A DNA stretch of 64,000 bases from Kluyvera sp046569695 (GCF_046569695.1 NZ_JBKHUI010000003.1:295851-359850), one strand, 5' to 3'. Numbered from the stretch's first letter, positions 17,236-27,824 are shown. Numbers and translations: made by a program. Notes: generated by a model from the sequence alone, not told the origin.

Positions 17236-18969
17236 ATGCAATTCACGACTACTCAGAGTACACCAGCCTTTAGCTGGAAAGCCCTTGGCTGGGCCGTATT
17301 GTATTTTTGTTTCTTTTCAACGGCATTACAGCTTGTTATCTACGCCACAGGCTACAGTGGCTCTACCGGCTTAAGGGATTCTATCCTCTTTAGCTTATTA
17401 TGGCTGGTGCCAGTATTCCTATTCCCGAAGAAGACTCGCATCATTGGCGCCATTATTGGCGTTGTGCTCTGGGCAGCGTCGCTAGCTGCTATTAGCTATT
17501 ACGTTATTTATGGTCAGGAGTTTTCGCAAAGCGTTTTATTTGTGATGTTTGAGACCAACACCAACGAAGCTGGTGAGTTCTTAAGCCAGTATTTTAGCCT
17601 TAAGATTGTCCTGGTTGCGGTGGTCTACTCTATTGTTGCCGTGCTGCTCTGGACGCGCCTGCGTCCGGTTTACATCCCAACACCCTGGCGCTGGCTCGTC
17701 TCCTTTGCTCTGCTCTATGGGTTGATCCTGAACCCGCTGGCAACCGGCGTGCTGATGAAAGGCAAACCTGTTGCGGACGTACTGGATGGCATGTCGACCC
17801 GCCTTGCTCCTGCAGCTCCCTGGCAGTTTATTACTGGCTACTACCAGTATCACCATCAGTTAGACAGCCTGACCAGGCTGCTCAATGATAACCACGCGCT
17901 GCCGCCGCTGGCCAACCTGAAAGACAGCTCAGGAAATGCCCCTCGTACTCTGGTGCTGGTCATTGGTGAATCCACGCAGCGTGGGCGTATGAGCCTTTAT
18001 GGCTATCCGCGCGAAACCACGCCTGAGCTGGATGCACTGCACAAGTCAGATCCTAACTTCACCGTTTTCAATGATGTAGTGACCTCGCGCCCTTACACCA
18101 TTGAGATCCTGCAGCAGGCGCTAACCTTTGCCAACGAGCAGAACCCAGACCTGTACCTGACTAAACCATCGCTGATGAACCTGATGAAACAGGCGGGCTA
18201 TAAAACCTTCTGGATAACCAACCAGCAGACGATGACCTCACGTAACACCATGCTGACCGTGTTCTCAAAACAGACCGACCAGCAGTTCTATATGAACCAG
18301 CAGCGTACTCAGAGCGCCCGTGAATACGATTCTAACGTTCTGGCACCGTTTAAACAGGTTCTGTCAGACCCGGCACCGAAGAAGTTTATTATCGTGCACC
18401 TGTTAGGTACGCATATTAACTACGATTACCGTTACCCGGAAAACTGGAATAAATTCTCGGGCAAAACCGACACGATGCCAGCTGGGTTAAGTAAGGATGA
18501 GCAGAGCACGTACAACAGCTACGATAATGCCAACCTTTACAACGACTACGTTGTTTCTACCCTGATTAAAGACTACAAAGCAACGGACCCAAATGGTTTC
18601 CTGCTGTACTTCTCTGACCACGGGGAAGAGGTTTATGACACGCCGCCGCACCAAACGCAGGGCCGTAATGAGCTTGCACCAACGCGTCATATGTACACCA
18701 TTCCGTTCCTGCTGTGGACGTCAGAAAAATGGCATCAGGATCATCCTCGCGATTTCTCTCAGGATGTTAACCGCAAATACAGCAGCTCCGAGCTTATTCA
18801 TACCTGGTCCGATCTGGCAGGATTGAGCTATGACGGTTTCGAGCCAACCCGCGCGTTGACCAGCCCGCAGTTTATTGAAGCCACACGCTGGATTGGCAAC
18901 CCATACGATAAGAAGTCGTTGACCGATTACGACAAACTGCCGTATGGCGAGCAGAAAGGTAATCAGTAA
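17236..18969 (+). CDS. cptA: Phosphoethanolamine transferase CptA/EptC
   Basis: This 577-residue inner-membrane enzyme adds phosphoethanolamine to the LPS heptose region. Start 17236 (MQFTTTQSTPAFSWKALGWA) aligns with E. coli EptC; an open 15-codon extension upstream has no support. About five N-terminal membrane helices (residues about 15-190) precede an alkaline-phosphatase-fold periplasmic domain. That domain holds the nucleophile Thr247 in GESTQRGRMSLYGYPRETTP, the zinc-site segment YFSDHGEEVYDTPPH, and HMYTIPFLLWTSE. In E. coli K-12 eptC lies in the 89-min region; here the gene stands alone between yicC and yicG, flanked by its own terminator. Confidence 0.93.
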   Translation: MQFTTTQSTPAFSWKALGWAVLYFCFFSTALQLVIYATGYSGSTGLRDSILFSLLWLVPVFLFPKKTRIIGAIIGVVLWAASLAAISYYVIYGQEFSQSVLFVMFETNTNEAGEFLSQYFSLKIVLVAVVYSIVAVLLWTRLRPVYIPTPWRWLVSFALLYGLILNPLATGVLMKGKPVADVLDGMSTRLAPAAPWQFITGYYQYHHQLDSLTRLLNDNHALPPLANLKDSSGNAPRTLVLVIGESTQRGRMSLYGYPRETTPELDALHKSDPNFTVFNDVVTSRPYTIEILQQALTFANEQNPDLYLTKPSLMNLMKQAGYKTFWITNQQTMTSRNTMLTVFSKQTDQQFYMNQQRTQSAREYDSNVLAPFKQVLSDPAPKKFIIVHLLGTHINYDYRYPENWNKFSGKTDTMPAGLSKDEQSTYNSYDNANLYNDYVVSTLIKDYKATDPNGFLLYFSDHGEEVYDTPPHQTQGRNELAPTRHMYTIPFLLWTSEKWHQDHPRDFSQDVNRKYSSSELIHTWSDLAGLSYDGFEPTRALTSPQFIEATRWIGNPYDKKSLTDYDKLPYGEQKGNQ

Positions 18970-18978
18970 CGTCCCGTA

Positions 18979-19005
18979 AGCCGCTCCGTATGGAGCGGCT
19001 TTTTA
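18979..19005 (+). terminator. cptA terminator
   Basis: A 9-bp stem AGCCGCTCC/GGAGCGGCT with a 4-base loop is followed by TTTTT, just after the cptA stop. The next 200 bp to yicG are AT-rich and show no gene. Confidence 0.92.
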
Positions 19006-19214
19006 CGCTTTATCCCACACATCATTTTTTACGTAATGGCTTACATTTTCTAATCATAAAACCCATTAACCAATTCTATAAAACTCACCACTACAGTATT
19101 CATACGTAGTTTATGAATTAGTTTTTCTTATTCAAATGTGCTCACCTTAGAAAAACTCAATCGTGACATGGCGCACAAATCGCTACCCTCCTGTCATTCT
19201 TGTTGGGAGCGAAC

Positions 19215-19832
19215 ATGTTACTGCACATCCTTTACCTTATCGGCATCACCGCAGAGGCGATGACCGGAGCCCTGGCTGCCGGGCGCCGCCGCATGGATAC
19301 CTTTGGCGTTATTATCATTGCCACCGCCACTGCGCTGGGCGGGGGTTCCGTCCGTGACATGCTGCTTGGCCACTACCCGTTAGGCTGGGTACAGCATCCC
19401 GAATACATCATTACCGTTGCTATTGCTGCGGTACTGACCACCATTGTGGCTCCGGTCATGCCGCATCTGCGCCGCCTGTTTTTGGTTCTCGATGCCGTGG
19501 GTCTGATTGTCTTTTCAATCATTGGCGCGCAAATCGCGCTGGATATGGGAGAAGGACCCATTATCGCCGTCATCGCCGCCGTCATCACCGGTGTATTTGG
19601 CGGGGTACTGCGCGATATGTTCTGTAAGCGCATTCCGCTAGTCTTCCAGAAAGAGCTTTATGCCGGTATCTCGTTTGCGGCCGCCGTGCTGTACGTGGCG
19701 CTTCAGCAGTACGTTAGCAATCATGATGTGGTGGTGATCTCCACGCTGCTCTTCGGTTTTACCGCAAGGATGCTAGCGCTCAGGCTCAAGCTTGGGCTTC
19801 CGGTATTCCACTACCGGCACGAAACGCACTAG
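19215..19832 (+). CDS. yicG: TRIC cation channel family membrane protein
   Basis: This 205-residue integral membrane protein is the UPF0126/YicG family, now placed with bacterial TRIC-type channels. Seven hydrophobic helices are visible, and the two internal repeats each carry a Gly-Gly motif (ATALGGGSVRDMLL and TGVFGGVLRDMF). Start 19215 (MLLHILYLIGITAEAMTG) follows GGGAG and matches E. coli; an upstream ATG five codons earlier is less likely. The 3' end overlaps the convergent ligB by 4 bases. Confidence 0.93.
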   Translation: MLLHILYLIGITAEAMTGALAAGRRRMDTFGVIIIATATALGGGSVRDMLLGHYPLGWVQHPEYIITVAIAAVLTTIVAPVMPHLRRLFLVLDAVGLIVFSIIGAQIALDMGEGPIIAVIAAVITGVFGGVLRDMFCKRIPLVFQKELYAGISFAAAVLYVALQQYVSNHDVVVISTLLFGFTARMLALRLKLGLPVFHYRHETH

Positions 19833-21505
19833 TTAAACCCCGCAATCCCGAGCGCGTTCAGCTTTTCAACAAGCGAGCCAACCGCGGGGTCATGAAGAAA
19901 TGTTGTCAGGCTACGCGCTTTCTCCGGGCCGATGCCTGGCAACGTTTTCCAGCGTTGCTCATCGCGAGCAAGTAGCTGTCGCCAGGTACTATCGTCAAGC
20001 GCCTTTAAGGCCGCGTTCGGCAGCGGCACGCCTAGTGCTTTAACCCAGCGGCGAAAGGGCTGCTGGCGCGTCATATCAAAGCGGTGCCACACCTGCTGCG
20101 CTCGCTCTGCCGTCATGCCAGGGGTGGACTGAAGCTGAGCTAGCGTGAGCCCAAGCCAGGAGAAGATGTGCTCAAACGAATGTGCCGTCGCAAGCCGCTG
20201 CCACCCAACCTCTCCGACTCCTTCGATATCGAGCACCGCTGGCGATCCGAGCCAGGCAAGGCGCGCTAAGAACTGCTCCCGGCACGCAACCGTACGGTAA
20301 AAACAGGTGAGTGAGTTAAAGTCTGCCGCAGGTGGCTCTGGTTTTGTTCGTTCAAGCGCACGCCAGACCACGCTTTCCAGCCGCGGGATGCCTTGCCCGG
20401 CAAGACTAATCAACAGTTGATCGCCTGCGGTAATATCCAGGCTCTGCCAGCGCGCCACCGAACCTATATTGACCCGCTGTACCCGCTTATCGTCGAGCAT
20501 GATGGGTTGCAAGTCAGCCACCACAGAAATCTTTCCGGTACGACCTATAGCAAAGTGAATACCGCTGACTTCTGCCACCTGCGACACCGGCTGATACTTC
20601 CAGGCGACAACCCAATCCCCCTGCGTTGGCAACCATCGGCTTCCTTCAGGTTCTTTTCCCATTCGAACCACCACGCCATCCGTTGCAAAGGGCAGCGGCT
20701 CGTTAAACCAGCGTGAGCGCCACTCTGCAACCTCCTGGGCACTCGATACTGAATGGCTATAGCGCGTGACAAATTCAAATCCGGACGCGGCAAGGATGTT
20801 CAGCCGCTCGCGCATTGAGGCTGGGCCATCAGGCCATGCCCAGATAAACAACGACAGCGCGGAAAGTGACTGGCTATTGCTCTGACGCATCAGCATTCCC
20901 GCCACCTTTGAGCGCGCGTTCATTCCCCCCATTTTTTTCTGTACATGCCCTTCGGCACGCAAAAATATTTCGCCTTGCAGGACGCTATTTGCCAGCGCTC
21001 CGCTGATATTTTGTGGAATAGCGGGAATGTGCCGAGCTTTTTCCGTCCAGTCTTCTCCACTTAGCCCATCACCCCGGCTGATAGCTTGTTTCAGCTGTCC
21101 ATTCTGATAGACCAGGGTGACCGCCACACCATCCACTTTCGGCTGTACCCACAGCCCCTCCCGAGCCTTCATCCACTCACCCATCGATCTGGCATCCGCC
21201 AGCTTACGTACGCCCGTATGCGCTACCGGATGCTCCATCGTTTTACCGAGCGGTAACAGGCTGGTTTGCTCCCCGGTGGTCATGCCAAAGCAGCGCTGCC
21301 ACTGGGTAAGACGCGCAGAGAGTTGGTCATATACGCCGTCGCTAACCTCACTCACTCCTTGCCGCCAGTAAACTTTATTCCACCCGCTAATCTGGGCTTC
21401 GAGCTGCGCTATCTCCTGCTCCGCCCTACTGGGCGACCAGGCAGGACAGGCCGCCTGTACCTGCAACGTGAACAGCATCCCCACGCCAATCATCCATGCT
21501 CTCAT
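19829..21505 (-). CDS. ligB: NAD-dependent DNA ligase LigB
   Basis: This 558-residue second NAD+-dependent DNA ligase is typical of enterics. Start 21505 gives an N-terminal hydrophobic segment (MRAWMIGVGMLFTLQVQAAC) resembling a signal peptide, also present in E. coli LigB. The adenylation motif WVQPKVDGVAVTLVY carries the active-site Lys (KVDG), followed by an OB-fold and helix-hairpin-helix region (DIEGVGEVGW, GMTAERAQQ, PGIGPEKAR). The BRCT domain of LigA is absent. Its physiological role is unclear. Confidence 0.95.
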   Translation of the reverse strand: MRAWMIGVGMLFTLQVQAACPAWSPSRAEQEIAQLEAQISGWNKVYWRQGVSEVSDGVYDQLSARLTQWQRCFGMTTGEQTSLLPLGKTMEHPVAHTGVRKLADARSMGEWMKAREGLWVQPKVDGVAVTLVYQNGQLKQAISRGDGLSGEDWTEKARHIPAIPQNISGALANSVLQGEIFLRAEGHVQKKMGGMNARSKVAGMLMRQSNSQSLSALSLFIWAWPDGPASMRERLNILAASGFEFVTRYSHSVSSAQEVAEWRSRWFNEPLPFATDGVVVRMGKEPEGSRWLPTQGDWVVAWKYQPVSQVAEVSGIHFAIGRTGKISVVADLQPIMLDDKRVQRVNIGSVARWQSLDITAGDQLLISLAGQGIPRLESVVWRALERTKPEPPAADFNSLTCFYRTVACREQFLARLAWLGSPAVLDIEGVGEVGWQRLATAHSFEHIFSWLGLTLAQLQSTPGMTAERAQQVWHRFDMTRQQPFRRWVKALGVPLPNAALKALDDSTWRQLLARDEQRWKTLPGIGPEKARSLTTFLHDPAVGSLVEKLNALGIAGFN

Positions 21506-21761
21506 GCTCTTCCCCTCGCTAACGAATAGCCTCTTTGTAGCGCAGCGCTTTTCACCCTGCGATAAGGGATTCTGCGTTTCTCGAGCCGGATTCCGGGAAA
21601 ACGAGTTTGTTGCAGCAACACAAGGAGAAATCAGGAAAACGGTACGCAAAATGAAAGAAACTGGCGCAAAAAGTGTGACAAAGGCTACGTCGCGTGGCGG
21701 CGCCGTGTATAATAGGCTCGTATGTAAGTTCTCTTTCGATAATCACATACAAAAGACACTC

Positions 21762-22385
<624 letters not shown>

Positions 22386-22437
22386 ACCCACTTTCAGTAT
22401 CATGCCCAGTCCATCACTATCTGTGGAGCATTAAAGT

Positions 22438-22713
22438 ATGGCACGCGTAACTGTTCAGGACGCTGTAGAGAAAATTGGTAACCGTTTTGACCTGGTACTG
22501 GTCGCCGCGCGTCGCGCTCGTCAGATGCAGGTAGGCGGAAAGGATCCGCTGGTTCCAGAAGAAAACGATAAAACCACCGTTATCGCACTGCGCGAAATCG
22601 AAGAAGGTCTGATCAACAACCAGATCCTCGACGTGCGTGAGCACCAGGAACAGCAAGAGCAGGAAGCCGCTGAATTACAAGCTGTTACCGCTATTGCTGA
22701 AGGTCGTCGTTAA
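22438..22713 (+). CDS. rpoZ: RNA polymerase omega subunit
   Basis: This 91-residue omega (MARVTVQDAVEKIGNRFDLV) is identical in length to E. coli. It helps fold beta-prime and contributes to the ppGpp site 1 on RNA polymerase, functionally fitting its place directly before spoT. Confidence 0.98.
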   Translation: MARVTVQDAVEKIGNRFDLVLVAARRARQMQVGGKDPLVPEENDKTTVIALREIEEGLINNQILDVREHQEQQEQEAAELQAVTAIAEGRR

Positions 22714-22732
22714 TTACAATAGCGGGTCGCCC

Positions 22733-24847
22733 TTGTATCTGTTTGAGAGCCTGAATCAACTGATTCAACATTACCTGCCGGAAGACCAGATTAAGCGGCT
22801 TCGGCAGGCCTATCTCGTTGCACGTGACGCTCACGAGGGGCAAACACGTTCAAGCGGTGAACCCTATATCACGCACCCGGTAGCGGTGGCCTGCATTCTG
22901 GCCGAGATGAAACTCGACTATGAAACGCTGATGGCTGCTCTGCTGCATGACGTGATTGAAGATACCCCTGCCACCTACCAGGACATGGAGCAACTCTTTG
23001 GTAAAAGCGTTGCTGAACTGGTAGAGGGGGTCTCTAAACTTGATAAGCTCAAGTTCCGCGATAAGAAAGAAGCCCAGGCCGAAAACTTTCGCAAAATGAT
23101 TATGGCGATGGTGCAGGATATCCGCGTCATCCTCATCAAGCTTGCCGACCGCACCCACAACATGCGCACGCTGGGCTCATTACGCCCGGACAAACGTCGC
23201 CGCATCGCCCGTGAAACCCTCGAAATTTACAGCCCGCTGGCCCACCGTTTAGGTATCCACCACATCAAGACCGAGCTCGAAGAGCTGGGCTTTGAAGCGC
23301 TGTATCCAAACCGTTATCGCGTGATTAAAGAAGTGGTGAAAGCCGCGCGCGGTAACCGTAAAGAGATGATTCAGAAGATCCTTTCTGAAATCGAAGGGCG
23401 TTTGCAGGAAGCGGGAATTCCGTGTCGCGTCAGCGGTCGCGAGAAACATCTGTACTCTATCTACTGCAAAATGGTGCTGAAAGAGCAGCGTTTTCACTCG
23501 ATCATGGATATCTACGCCTTCCGCGTTATCGTCCACGATCTGGATACCTGCTACCGCGTACTGGGCCAGATGCACAGCCTGTACAAGCCGCGTCCGGGTC
23601 GCGTTAAAGACTACATCGCGATACCAAAGGCCAACGGATATCAGTCCCTGCACACCTCGATGATTGGGCCACACGGTGTCCCGGTCGAAGTCCAGATCCG
23701 TACCGAAGACATGGATCAAATGGCAGAGATGGGTGTTGCCGCGCACTGGGCCTACAAAGAACACGGTGGCGAAAGCAGTACTACCGCGCAAATCCGTGCC
23801 CAGCGCTGGATGCAAAGCCTGCTGGAACTGCAGCAGAGCGCCGGTAGCTCGTTTGAATTTATCGAGAGCGTTAAATCCGATCTCTTCCCGGATGAGATTT
23901 ACGTTTTCACCCCGGAAGGCCGTATTGTCGAACTGCCCGCTGGCGCTACGCCGGTGGATTTTGCCTACGCCGTGCATACCGATATCGGTCATGCCTGCGT
24001 GGGCGCGCGCGTCGACCGTCAGCCCTACCCGCTGTCGCAGCCGCTCTCCAGCGGCCAGACGGTAGAAATCATCACCGCGCCGGGCGCACGCCCGAACGCC
24101 GCATGGCTCAATTTTGTCGTCAGCTCAAAAGCACGCGCCAAAATCCGTCAGATGCTGAAAAACCTCAAGCGCGACGACTCCGTCAGCCTGGGTCGCCGTC
24201 TGCTGAACCACGCGCTGGGCGGTAGCCGCAAGCTTGCGGAAATTCCGCCGGACCATGTTCAGCGCGAACTCGATCGTATGCGCCTTGCCACTCTTGACGA
24301 TCTGCTAGCCGAAATCGGCCTGGGCAACGCCATGAGCGTGGTGGTGGCGAAAAACCTCCAGCAGGGTGAAGCTATCCCGTCCGCACCAGGTGCTTCCGGG
24401 CATAGCCATCTGCCGATTAAAGGCGCAGACGGCGTGCTGATCACCTTCGCGAAATGCTGTCGTCCAATCCCTGGTGACCCAATCATCGCCCACGTCAGCC
24501 CGGGTAAAGGGCTGGTTATTCACCATGAATCCTGCCGTAACATTCGCGGCTATCAGAAAGAACCTGAGAAGTTCATGGCGGTGGAGTGGGACAAAGAGAC
24601 GGCGCAGGAATTTATCACCGAAATTAAGGTCGATATGTTCAACCATCAGGGTGCGCTGGCCAACCTGACGGCGGCCATCAATACCGCGGCATCCAATATT
24701 CAAAGTCTGAATACGGAAGAAAAAGACGGCCGCGTTTATAGCGCCTTTATCCGCCTGACCGCGCGCGACCGCGTGCATCTGGCGAATATCATGCGCAAAA
24801 TTCGCGTGATGCCGGACGTCATCAAAGTCACCCGTAACCGAAACTAA
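22733..24847 (+). CDS. spoT: Bifunctional (p)ppGpp synthetase/hydrolase SpoT
   Basis: This protein of about 704 residues begins at a TTG codon (22733) reading LYLFESLNQLIQ, where E. coli has the same N-terminus (702 residues). An ATG further upstream would lie inside rpoZ. The domains in order are: HD hydrolase (TRSSGEPYITHPVAV, LLHDVIEDT); synthetase (YRVLGQMHSLYKPRPGRVKDYIAIPKANGYQSLH); TGS (DEIYVFTPEGRIVELP); and C-terminal zinc-finger/ACT (CCRPIPGD, FNHQGALANLTAAI). It balances ppGpp during starvation. Confidence 0.97.
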   Translation: MYLFESLNQLIQHYLPEDQIKRLRQAYLVARDAHEGQTRSSGEPYITHPVAVACILAEMKLDYETLMAALLHDVIEDTPATYQDMEQLFGKSVAELVEGVSKLDKLKFRDKKEAQAENFRKMIMAMVQDIRVILIKLADRTHNMRTLGSLRPDKRRRIARETLEIYSPLAHRLGIHHIKTELEELGFEALYPNRYRVIKEVVKAARGNRKEMIQKILSEIEGRLQEAGIPCRVSGREKHLYSIYCKMVLKEQRFHSIMDIYAFRVIVHDLDTCYRVLGQMHSLYKPRPGRVKDYIAIPKANGYQSLHTSMIGPHGVPVEVQIRTEDMDQMAEMGVAAHWAYKEHGGESSTTAQIRAQRWMQSLLELQQSAGSSFEFIESVKSDLFPDEIYVFTPEGRIVELPAGATPVDFAYAVHTDIGHACVGARVDRQPYPLSQPLSSGQTVEIITAPGARPNAAWLNFVVSSKARAKIRQMLKNLKRDDSVSLGRRLLNHALGGSRKLAEIPPDHVQRELDRMRLATLDDLLAEIGLGNAMSVVVAKNLQQGEAIPSAPGASGHSHLPIKGADGVLITFAKCCRPIPGDPIIAHVSPGKGLVIHHESCRNIRGYQKEPEKFMAVEWDKETAQEFITEIKVDMFNHQGALANLTAAINTAASNIQSLNTEEKDGRVYSAFIRLTARDRVHLANIMRKIRVMPDVIKVTRNRN

Positions 24848-24851
24848 CTTT

Positions 24852-25043
24852 TTACACAAAATCATTCGAATTGCATCACAAAGCGTTTTAACGCTTTGAA
24901 CAGCGCTTGCGCTGGCCCCGAAGGGGTGAGGCGATAAGCCGAATAACGAGGCAAGCGAATGAGTCCCCAGGAGCGTACAACAGTACGTGACTGGGGTGAA
25001 TGAGTGCGGCCAACGCCGAGGCAATTTGAAGGATGAAGTGTAA
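24852..25043. repeat. ERIC element with central extension, abutting trmH
   Basis: The core GAGTCCCCAGGAG...GTACGTGACTGGGGTGAATG is the enterobacterial repetitive intergenic consensus (ERIC) palindrome. The ends TACACAAAATCATTCGAATTGC and its inverted near-copy at the right are the ERIC termini. About 70 bp of extra sequence, itself palindromic (CAAAGCG/CGCTTTG and GGCCCC/GGGG), lies between the left end and the core. The right end finishes immediately before the trmH ATG and supplies its AAGGATGAAG ribosome-binding stretch. Confidence 0.85.
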
Positions 25044-25730
25044 ATGAATTCACAGCGTTATGCGCGTATTCGTGAGATGCTCGCCAGGCGTCAGACTGAC
25101 CTGACGGTCTGCATGGAAGAGGTCCACAAACCTCATAATGTCTCGGCGATCGTGCGTACTGCCGATGCAGTAGGCGTACACGAAGTTCACGCGGTCTGGC
25201 CCAGCACCCGAATGCGCCCTATGGCATCCGCGGCGGGCAGTAACAGCTGGGTACAGGTGATAACCCATCCCACCATCGGCGATGCGGTCGGCCATTTAAA
25301 GCGCCATGGTATGCAAATCCTGGCAACCAACCTGTCAGACAAATCAGTCGATTTCCGTGAAATCGACTACACCCGCCCAACCTGCATTCTGATGGGGCAG
25401 GAAAAAACCGGTATCACCCAGGAAGCGTTAGCTCTCGCAGACCAGGACATCATCATCCCGATGATCGGCATGGTGCAGTCGCTCAACGTTTCCGTCGCCT
25501 CTGCGTTGATTCTCTATGAAGCCCAGCGCCAGCGTCAGAACGCCGGCATGTACCGCCGCGAAAACAGCATGCTGCCGGCCGAAGAGCAGCAACGTCTGCT
25601 GTTTGAAGGCGGCTACCCGGTGCTGGCACACGTTGCCAAACGCAAAGGCCTTCCTTATCCCCACGTCAACGAGCAAGGCGAAATTGAAGCCGATGCCACG
25701 TGGTGGTCCACTATGCAGGCTACGGAGTAA
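25044..25730 (+). CDS. trmH: tRNA (guanosine-18-2'-O)-methyltransferase
   Basis: This 228-residue SPOUT-class methyltransferase (old name spoU) modifies G18 in the tRNA D-loop. It has the conserved VCMEEVHKPHNVSAIVRTADAVG, the LMGQEKTGIT knot strand and IPMIGMVQSLNVSVASALILYE SAM-binding loop. The ATG at 25044 directly follows the ERIC right end. recG begins 5 bp after its stop. Confidence 0.97.
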   Translation: MNSQRYARIREMLARRQTDLTVCMEEVHKPHNVSAIVRTADAVGVHEVHAVWPSTRMRPMASAAGSNSWVQVITHPTIGDAVGHLKRHGMQILATNLSDKSVDFREIDYTRPTCILMGQEKTGITQEALALADQDIIIPMIGMVQSLNVSVASALILYEAQRQRQNAGMYRRENSMLPAEEQQRLLFEGGYPVLAHVAKRKGLPYPHVNEQGEIEADATWWSTMQATE

Positions 25731-25735
25731 CCGCC

Positions 25736-27817
25736 ATGCAAAGCCGTCTGCTGGATGCCGTTCCGCTCAACACATTGACCGGCGTAGGCGCCGCGCAGAG
25801 CAATCGGCTGGCGAAAATTGGTCTGCACACGGTGCAGGATTTGCTCCTGCACCTACCGTTACGCTACGAAGACCGCACCCAACTTTATCCTATCGGTGAA
25901 CTGCTTCCCGGCATCTACGTGACCGTGGAAGGCGAAGTCCTGAACTGCAACATCACCTTCGGCGGCCGCCGGATGATGACCTGCCAGATTAGCGACGGCA
26001 CCGGCATCCTGACCATGCGCTTCTTCAACTTCAACGCGGCGATGAAAAATAGCCTCGCCACCGGGCGACGCGTGCTGGCCTATGGTGAAGCGAAGCGCGG
26101 CAAGTACGGCGCGGAGATGATCCACCCGGAATACCGCGTACAGGGTGACCTCAGCGCGCCGGATTTGCAGGAGACCTTAACGCCGGTCTATCCCACTACC
26201 GAAGGCATCAAGCAGGCGACGCTGCGCAAACTCACCGACCAGGCGCTGGATTTACTCGATACCTGTGCCATCAGCGAGCTGTTGCCGCCGGAACTGGCAC
26301 AGGGGATGATGAGCCTGCCGGAAGCGCTGCGCACGCTGCATCGCCCGCCACCGTCGCTCCAGCTTGCCGATTTAGAAACCGGTAAGCACCCCGCTCAGCA
26401 GCGTTTAATTCTTGAAGAACTGCTGGCGCACAATCTCAGCATGCTGGCCTTACGCGCGGGTGCGCAGCGTTTTCACGCTCAGCCTCTCAGTGCGAATAGC
26501 GAGCTGAAAGATAAGTTTCTGGCCAATCTGCCGTTTAAGCCTACCGGCGCACAGGCGCGCGTAACGGCCGAAATTGAACACGATATGGCGCTGGATATAC
26601 CGATGATGCGTTTGGTGCAGGGCGACGTCGGTTCCGGTAAAACGCTGGTTGCCGCACTGGCAGCGCTGCGCGCCATCGCCCACGGCAAACAGGTGGCTCT
26701 GATGGCGCCGACCGAACTGCTCGCCGAACAGCACGCCAATAACTTCCGCAGCTGGTTTGAGCCACTCGGCATTGAAGTCGGCTGGTTAGCCGGTAAGCAG
26801 AAAGGCAAGGCGCGTCAGGCGCAGCAGGAAGCTATTGCCAGCGGTCAGGTGCAGATGATTGTCGGCACTCACGCTATTTTCCAGGAGCAGGTGCAGTTTA
26901 ACGGCCTGGCGCTGGTGATCATCGACGAACAGCACCGTTTTGGCGTCCATCAACGCCTGGCGCTGTGGGAGAAAGGCCAACAGCAGGGCTTCCACCCGCA
27001 TCAGCTGATCATGACCGCCACCCCCATTCCGCGCACCCTGGCGATGACCGCCTATGCCGATCTGGATACCTCGGTGATTGATGAACTGCCGCCAGGACGA
27101 ACCCCGGTCACAACGGTCGCCATCCCGGACACCCGTCGCCATGACATCATCGACCGCGTACGCAACGCCTGCACGACCGAAGGCCGTCAGGCTTATTGGG
27201 TCTGTACGCTGATTGAAGAGTCTGACCTGCTGGAGGCCCAGGCAGCGGAAGCCACCTGCGAAGAGCTGAAGCTGGCGCTGCCGGAGCTGAATATCGGCCT
27301 CGTCCACGGGCGCATGAAGCCCGCCGAGAAACAGGCCGTTATGCAGGCGTTCAAACAGGGTGAGCTACATCTGCTGATTGCCACTACGGTCATTGAAGTC
27401 GGCGTCGACGTCCCTAACGCCAGCCTGATGATTATTGAAAACCCGGAGCGTCTGGGGCTGGCACAGCTGCACCAGCTCAGAGGCCGCGTAGGCCGTGGCG
27501 CAGTGGCATCGCACTGCGTACTGCTCTACAAAGCGCCGCTGTCGAAAACAGCACAAATGCGCCTGCAGGTGCTGCGCGACAGCAACGACGGCTTTGTGAT
27601 TGCGCAAAAAGACCTCGAGATCCGTGGCCCTGGCGAACTGCTCGGCACGCGCCAGACCGGCAACGCCGAATTTAAGGTTGCCGACCTTTTGCGCGATCAG
27701 GCAATGATCCCCGAAGTTCAGCGCCTGGCGCGTCATATTCACGACCGTTATCCACAGCAGGCCAATGCCCTGATTGAACGCTGGATGCCGGAAACCGAAC
27801 GTTATTCCAACGCGTAG
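25736..27817 (+). CDS. recG: ATP-dependent DNA helicase RecG
   Basis: This 693-residue helicase, same length as E. coli, reverses stalled forks and processes R-loops and D-loops. An N-terminal wedge/OB domain (about residues 1-250) precedes SF2 motifs: Walker A QGDVGSGKT, DEQH (IIDEQHRFG), TATPIPRT, and the C-terminal QLRGRVGRG. The ATG at 25736 matches MQSRLLDAVPLN; the longer open frame upstream overlaps trmH. In E. coli the next gene is the convergent gltS; here glpX begins 68 bp downstream. Confidence 0.97.
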   Translation: MQSRLLDAVPLNTLTGVGAAQSNRLAKIGLHTVQDLLLHLPLRYEDRTQLYPIGELLPGIYVTVEGEVLNCNITFGGRRMMTCQISDGTGILTMRFFNFNAAMKNSLATGRRVLAYGEAKRGKYGAEMIHPEYRVQGDLSAPDLQETLTPVYPTTEGIKQATLRKLTDQALDLLDTCAISELLPPELAQGMMSLPEALRTLHRPPPSLQLADLETGKHPAQQRLILEELLAHNLSMLALRAGAQRFHAQPLSANSELKDKFLANLPFKPTGAQARVTAEIEHDMALDIPMMRLVQGDVGSGKTLVAALAALRAIAHGKQVALMAPTELLAEQHANNFRSWFEPLGIEVGWLAGKQKGKARQAQQEAIASGQVQMIVGTHAIFQEQVQFNGLALVIIDEQHRFGVHQRLALWEKGQQQGFHPHQLIMTATPIPRTLAMTAYADLDTSVIDELPPGRTPVTTVAIPDTRRHDIIDRVRNACTTEGRQAYWVCTLIEESDLLEAQAAEATCEELKLALPELNIGLVHGRMKPAEKQAVMQAFKQGELHLLIATTVIEVGVDVPNASLMIIENPERLGLAQLHQLRGRVGRGAVASHCVLLYKAPLSKTAQMRLQVLRDSNDGFVIAQKDLEIRGPGELLGTRQTGNAEFKVADLLRDQAMIPEVQRLARHIHDRYPQQANALIERWMPETERYSNA

Positions 27818-27824
27818 CGATACC

